Shown here: positions 28,721-33,684 of the stretch, one piece after another | Layout: every line of letters starts with the position of its first letter | Numbering within the stretch: the first letter of the stretch is position 1 | NCBI GenBank assembly: GCA_003427395.1 | Contig: BFEA01000046.1 | Location: 2,220,815 to 2,254,498, forward strand | Length of the DNA: 33,684 nucleotides | Direction: 5' to 3' | From: Chara braunii | Taxonomy: Eukaryota > Streptophyta > Charophyceae > Charales > Characeae | Notes under the pieces: model-generated | Told to the model about the DNA's origin: nothing | The model's database searches: none | Seen by the model: only the letters and a program-made list of their open reading frames with translations | Position numbers and translations under genes: made by a program

Positions 28721-29117
28721 ACTTGGAGTGGGAGCAGGGGAACCGCTGCATGTTGGGAGTGAGAGGAGGGGAACCGCTGCCTGTTGGGAACCTTGGAAGA
28801 GACTGTGAGCTTGTAGGAGCTGCCATTGGAGCTAGTAGGAGTAGTGGAGACTCAAGGGGATGGTAGGCCATAGCCCCCAGGCTGTGGGGGAGAGAGAGAG
28901 GCTTGGAGGAGCCCATTCAACCCTCCTAGAGGGGAGGACTCCATAGCCTTGGGAGTGGGAGCTTGCCATAGCCAGGGAGAGACTGAAGAAGGGAGGAGAT
29001 GGGGGCTTGAGGAAGAAGAGGGCCATAGCTAAATATGGAGGAGGAAGCTCATCAAGGTTGGTCTTCAACACCAGGAGAAGAGAGGAGAGGTTAGTGGGAA
29101 CAAGGAGGAAAAGCGTG

Positions 29118-29275
29118 TTCTTCTTCTTCTGTCTTCTTTTTCTTCCTCTTCTTTCTCCTCTTCTCCTTCCTTTTCTTCTTCTCCTTCTTCTTCTTCCTCT
29201 TCTTCTTCTTCCTCTTCTCCTTTTTTCCTTTTCTCCTTTATTACTTACTCTTCATCTCTTCTTCCTCGCCATCTT
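29118..29275 (+). repeat. Homopyrimidine (TTC)n tract in copy C
   Basis: About 155 bases, mostly TTC/TCC, at the same place in the module order as 18053-18319 in copy B. The reverse strand is GA-rich. No gene is implied by the poly-Leu/poly-Phe readings. Confidence 0.94.
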
Positions 29276-29590
29276 CTGATCCTTCTGCAGGGGAGGTGGA
29301 AAGTAGTTCCTCCATTGATAATGTCTCCATGATGGCCTTTTCCTCACCCCCTGCCAAATCGCCACTTTGGGCTGTGACTTTCCTGGCTTGAGGGAGGGAT
29401 TTTCTCACTCTAACCTCAAGATCTATCTCTCCCCCCACTTGGAGGTAAATCGTTACTTTGATTTTCACTCATGGAGGCACTTTGGTGATCCTGGCCTCCC
29501 ACATTGTCCATTCCTCCGGCTTGTAATGATCCGGTTCAATGCTGGATGCTTCAACGAGTACCATGCAGGTGCTTGAGCAAGTCTCACTCA
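29276..29590. other. Spacer between TTC tract and array in copy C
   Basis: No tandem structure until GAGCAAGTCTCACTCACATGC (about 29573), which matches the 92-bp subfamily of copy B (about 19635). A short minus-strand open frame here (75 codons) has no recognisable similarity. Confidence 0.5.
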
Positions 29591-31085
29591 CATGCAGCTC
29601 TCTCTCTTACTTTTAGATGTACCGGTGTTTTCTTAGTTGCCCCATAACTGTATTTCCTATAGTTGCTTCCATAGCTTCAGACATGTGCATGCTCTAGTCT
29701 AAGTTGTGCAGTCCAGTTCTTCCTTCTCATGGTGATGTGCCGGTTCTTTCTATTTGCTTCCATAACTTACATATGTGCATGCTCTAGTCTAAGTTGTGCA
29801 GTTCAGTTTTTTCTCCACTTGGTGACGTGCCGGTTCTTCCTAGTTGCTTCCATAGCTTCACACGTGTATGCTTTAGTCTAAGTTGTGCAGTTAAGTTCTT
29901 CCTTCATTTGGTGATCTTCCTCGTTGCCTCCATAACTACACACATGTGCATGCCCTAATCTAAGTTGCGCAGTTTAGTTCTTTCTCCACTTGGTGATGTG
30001 CCGGTTCTTCCTAGTTGCCTCCAATAGCTTCGCACATTTGCATGCCCTAGTCTAAGTTGTGCAGTTCAGTCCTTTCTCCACTTGGTGATGTACCGGTTTT
30101 TCCTAGTCGCTTCCATAGCTTCACTCATGTGTATGCTCTAGTCTATGTTGTGCAGTTCAGTTCTTCCTTCACTTGGTGATCGGTCGGTTCGTCCTAGTTG
30201 CCCCCATAGCTTCACACATGTGCATGCCCTAGTCTAAGTTGAGCAGTTCAGTCCTTTCTCCACTTGGTGATGTGTCGGTTCTTCCTAGTCGCTTCCATAG
30301 CTTCACACATGAGTATGCTCAGTCTAAGTTGTGCAGTTCAGTTATTCCTTCACTGGGTGGTGTGCCGGTTCTTCCTAGTTGCTTTCATAGCTTCACACAT
30401 GTGCATGCTCTAGTCTAAGTTGTGCTGTTCAGTTCTTTCTCCACTTGGTGATTCTTCCTAGTTGCTTCCATAGCTTCACGCATGTGCATGCTCTAGTCTA
30501 AGTTGTGCAGTTCAATTCTTTCTCCACTTGGTGATATGTCGGTTCTTCGTAGTCGCTTCCATAGCTTCGCGCATGTGTATGCTCTAGTCCAAGTTGTGCA
30601 GTTCAGTTCTTCCTTCACTTGGTGATGTGTCGGTTCTTCCTAGTCGCTTCCATAGCTTCACACATGTGCATACTCTAGTCTAAGTTGTGCAGTTCAGTTC
30701 TTTCTCCACTTGGTGATGTGCCGCTTCTTCCTAGTTGCTTCCATAGCCAACACGTGTGCATGCTCTAGTCTAAGTTGTGGAGTTCAGTTCTTCCTTCACT
30801 TGGTGATGTGTCGGTTCTTCCTAGTTGCTTCCATAGCTTCACACATGTGCATGCTCTAATCTAAGTTGTGCAGTTCCGTTCTCCCTTCACTCGGTGATGT
30901 GCCGGTTCTTCCTAGTTGCTTCCATAGCTTCACACATGTGCATGCTATAATCTAAGTTGTGCAGTTCGGTTCTCCCTTGACTTGGTGATGTAGCGGTTCA
31001 GATCTTGCTGCCTCCATAGCCTAGGTACATATGTAGGCTAGTTACGCTTGTGCTGTTCAGTCTTCCTTTCACTCAATGATGTATC
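29591..31085 (+). repeat. About 91-bp tandem array of copy C, about 16 units
   Basis: GCTCTAGTCTAAGTTGTGCAG or variants recur at 29691, 29781, 29870, 29952, 30044 and 30135, mostly 89-92 bases apart with one 82-base unit. Units contain CCGGTTCTTCCTAGTTGCTT and ATAGCTTCACACATGTGCAT. Same period as the copy B array but very different sequence; the shared skeleton is CCGGTTC...GTTGCT...ATGTGCATG...CTAGT. Confidence 0.94.
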
Positions 31086-31146
31086 GGGTNAAATTTTGAA
31101 TGGGGGGCAGTAGGTCAAGTCCTTAAGGCTTGATTAGGATTAGGGA

Positions 31147-31150
<4 letters not shown>

Positions 31151-31235
<85 letters not shown>

Positions 31236-31238
31236 CTC
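31151..31238. repeat. (CT)n followed by (CTAT)n microsatellite
   Basis: About 66 bases of uninterrupted CT then about five CTAT units. It occupies the same place as 23019-23062 in copy B, between the tandem array and the conserved 1-kb module. Confidence 0.95.
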
Positions 31239-31326
31239 CCTCTCACTTATATTCCTCTATTTCGTCCTTTGGCCTTCCTTCCTCTACCAATCCTATAATC
31301 TAAGTCTAAACCTTTCTTTCCCTTCC

Positions 31327-32431
31327 CACTTGGCATACAACTAACCTCTCCCCTCTCACTTGTTACATTGCCAGGGAACGAATGGTGAAAGGAAGTTAAC
31401 CGCACTTGGTGGAGAAAAAGGGCAAGGGAAGAACTGTAAGTCCCCTGTGCCACCAAGAAGGGAAAGGAAGGGAATATTTGAAAGCAGTGAGCGCAAAAAC
31501 GATGGGAAGTTGGGAATCGGACTAGTCCAAAGGGGGCTAGAGGAAGAGAATTGTTGACTAAGAGAGAGGCCGGTTGACTCAACCAGACTCGCGGACTGCA
31601 TGACCATGAGAAGAGGATGGATTAACTGAGCATGGTAATAGGAATGGGAAGTAAGCCATGAGCAAAGGAAGAAAGCATAGGCATGTGGGAAGGGCTATGT
31701 GTTGACCCCAAACGGGGGATTGTATTGTGTTTGATTGTGCAGGTGAGTAGCTTGGGATGACTTGAGCGGGATTCGGTCAGGTATATGACAACAAAGAGGA
31801 GAGAAATGGATGAGCAAAAGGCAATGGGCCTTAGTGTAAACTCTATCGGTGAATGGGGCCTTGGTGAATGAAGTTTTGTGTGTGGATTGAGCAACGAACG
31901 AAGTCTTGATTGATTGAAGTGTGAAGCAGCCTTTGCATGCGTAAGAAGGCCCCGAAAAGACTAAGGGGCGTGCACCAGCGACAATGGATGGAATGTGTGG
32001 GACATGGAAATGTGCGGAGGCGGAGGGGGAAGACGACACCGCCGCGCCTCGATGATGCTGCAAGATTGTTGCTTTAGGAAAAAGGTGTGTGGCCCAAGGA
32101 TGATGCTTAGCCTACGCACAAAAAAAGAAAATTTCTCAAGGAACCCCCCCCTCGACTGCTCAAGTATTGAAAGGAGCATTTGCCTGAGAACACAATCAAA
32201 AATCAAAAAACTTATGCTTGCGGAATGATCAACGAGACTACCACTTGGTGTGAGGGCTGAGCTACATCCCCAATGTCAAAGCTCTCTCACTCGATGGCCC
32301 ACGCCCATCCATCTCAAAGCACTAGGTGGGGGTGGCTCTGTGACGAATGGCCCGCGCCTTGAGCACGAGCGTGGGCGGGCCGAGCCAACTGGGACTCGCA
32401 GTGAGGTCGACACAGGCTCGAAAGTCGAACG
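31327..32431 (+). repeat. Conserved 1-kb module, copy C
   Basis: Counterpart of 23268-24283. It keeps the GGCCCC/GGGGCG hairpin (31948-31970) and the GGCCCGC/GCGGGCC hairpin (32349-32381). An acceptor-like TTACATTGCCAG (ends 31374) and a consensus donor CAG|GTGAGT (31740-31748) would bound a 368-base exon. Open frames are not conserved with copy B. After GGCTCGAAAGTC (32431) homology to copy B stops. Confidence 0.8.
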
Positions 32432-33345
32432 AGGTTAGGCCCTACACCGTCGAGTTAACGGAGTTCAACTCCGTATCGCACTCTGAGCTACTTAGCAATA
32501 GCGTCTGGTAACGATGTGAAAATCCTGAAAATTTCGGATCTAGAAATTAAAATCTCGAGACTCGGAAAATATATGAAAATAGACGAACTCTTTGGTTTCA
32601 ATAGAAATTTCGGCAACACTTTCTTTAGAAAGGAAGGCTTCCAGAATTCATACCGGGTCCAAAGACTAATCTATATCCTATCCTAGCTGACATCTCTGAC
32701 TCTTGAATAACTTTGAGTTTTTAGCAGAAATTTCGATAGCATATCCCTTAAACGACCAGTACCTTAGTCGGTTCGAAAATACTCGGCCTCCGACCTTTTA
32801 GGAAGTCGTAACGAAACCACGGCCACCGATCAGATTGATCAACATCGGGCTCGACCTCCTGAAAGTTCGGGTACTGTGGCCAGGACTTGTCGAAACTGGA
32901 CGCCAAAAGGTACTGGTGGTTTAAGAAAAAGAGACTCCCAAAACTCAAGGCTAGCCAAAGTCCTACTAAAACAATCATGCATAAAAAGGCAAATGCGAAG
33001 ACAAAAGTGAACATCTACCTGCCTATCGCTCGAGCATAAAGCGAGCACTTAACAGGCTACCCTACTATGCAGAAAATAGACAAAGCTTGAACAAAAGAAA
33101 AGTCGTTGCTAGCAAGCATGTCATGTCCACAACGCATTCAACCAATTTAAAACAAAGGTTCGTTCATACAAAGTTTTCATCTTTCACTTGTCCTGATCAC
33201 AAAGAACATTAGTCTTGTATCTTACTTAGTTGATTAATTTTCCAAGTTGCTCTCAGTCGACCCCATGCAATCACTAACACACTTAGGCTGGACTATTCTC
33301 ACAAGGAAAAAAAACAGACCTTTGTCAACAAACAAATCTGACCGA
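32432..33345. other. Unassigned region
   Basis: No homology to copies A-C. It contains a 17-base palindrome ACGGAGTTCAACTCCGT (about 32459) and a diverged repeat AGAAATTTCG at about 32604 and 32726. A minus-strand frame of 88 codons (33014-32748) with a hydrophobic start is present; nothing supports it as a gene. Confidence 0.5.
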
Positions 33346-33350
33346 TTTGG

Positions 33351-33684
33351 CAAAGCGACTGGATCGGACTGGAGGAGGACCTCATCTCCCGCCCCATTCC
33401 AATGTCTTACGCAAACAACAAAGCGGCCGTCATTCAGGAGGACATCATCTCCAGCCCCATTTCAATGTCTTAGGCAAACAGCAAAGCGATCGGATTAGTC
33501 AGGAGGACCTCTTCTCCAGCCCCATTTCAATGCCTTAGGCAAGAAGCAAAGCGACCAGATCAGTCAGAAGGACCTCATCTCCAACCCCATTTCAATGTCT
33601 TAGGCAAACAGCAAAGCGACCGGATCAGTGAGGAGGACCTCATCTCAAGCCTCGTTTCAATATCTTAGGCAAACAGCAAAGCGA
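33351..33684. repeat. 65-bp tandem array, at least five units, open at window end
   Basis: CAAAGCG occurs at 33351, 33419, 33482, 33547, 33612 and 33677, about 65 bases apart. Units carry AGGAGGACCTCATCTCC, GCCCCATTTCAATGTCTTAG and GCAAACAG. The period is not a multiple of three. The array continues beyond the window. Confidence 0.93.

Larger units (their letters stand above)
24700..29117 (+). repeat. Large repeat copy C, GA-rich hairpin module (interrupted)
   Basis: Same order of landmarks as copy B: 26-bp repeats (about 24916-25040), TATTAGCACCACTAGTGC palindrome (25138), hairpins, GTAGGGACTGGCAGGTCCC at about 26800 and 28055, TATA-like block at 28631, and GA-rich tail. A DNA transposon splits it at 25344-26550; removing that insert restores the match to copy B. 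The left 350 bases are strongly diverged, so the exact start is uncertain. Confidence 0.82.

Noticed and set aside
32440-32510. Possible tRNA gene around GAGTTCAACTCCG
   Set aside because: The T-loop-like bases are part of a simple palindrome; the arm pairings needed for a T stem fail, and no A box or acceptor stem is present.
32748-33014. 88-codon minus-strand frame with a hydrophobic N-terminus
   Set aside because: No similarity I recognise, no second copy and no supporting context; length and composition are compatible with chance.

Overview
The window looks like repeat-rich nuclear DNA of a plant-lineage eukaryote. The evidence is a decayed Ty3/gypsy chromovirus with a plant-type initiator-Met-tRNA primer binding site, plus very large non-coding repeats and no recognisable host gene. 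The gag and pol sequence style reminds me of charophyte algae such as Chara braunii. That is memory, not a search, and I hold it with moderate confidence at best.

Region 1 (1-8210) is one LTR retrotransposon on the minus strand. Its 5' LTR is complete (6899-8210, 1,312 bp, ends TGTTACATGC/GCATGTAACA). Its 3' LTR (1-841) is cut by the window edge. Between them, in element order, lie a primer binding site, a leader with a 68-bp duplication and a cluster of TGACGT motifs, gag, protease, RT, RNase H, integrase and a chromodomain. The pol stop codon runs into the polypurine tract, which abuts the 3' LTR. The coding region is broken by four in-frame stops, about three frameshifts and small deletions. 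Only the RNase H C-terminus/integrase/chromodomain segment is still open.

Region 2 (8211-10294) has no supportable gene. It holds simple repeats, a diverged 96-bp duplication and a weak tRNA-like pol III head.

Region 3 (10295-32431) is a family of very large, direct-orientation, apparently non-coding repeats. Copy A (10295-11690) and copy B (from 14226) share a sharp left edge, TGTCGGGACTGG. Copy B is preceded by a purine tract and a Ty3-pol-like tail, so A and B may be the 5' and 3' LTR starts of one degenerate plus-strand element, with 62-bp and 38-bp tandem arrays in its interior. Copies B (14226 to about 24283) and C (about 24700-32431) share one module order. First comes a GA-rich segment packed with hairpins, then a conserved TATA-like block, then a homopyrimidine (TTC)n tract, then a tandem array of about 91-bp units, then (CT)n, then a conserved 1-kb module with two hairpins. 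Copy C is interrupted by a 1,207-bp non-autonomous DNA transposon (25344-26550) with 25-bp imperfect terminal inverted repeats and a perfect 8-bp target duplication.

Region 4 (32432-33684) is unassigned and ends in a 65-bp tandem array that runs off the window.

An assembly gap (13207-13551) is flanked on both sides by the same 77 bases, so it is probably a false gap between overlapping contigs. Single Ns lie at 3330, 3941, 3945, 3959 and 31090.
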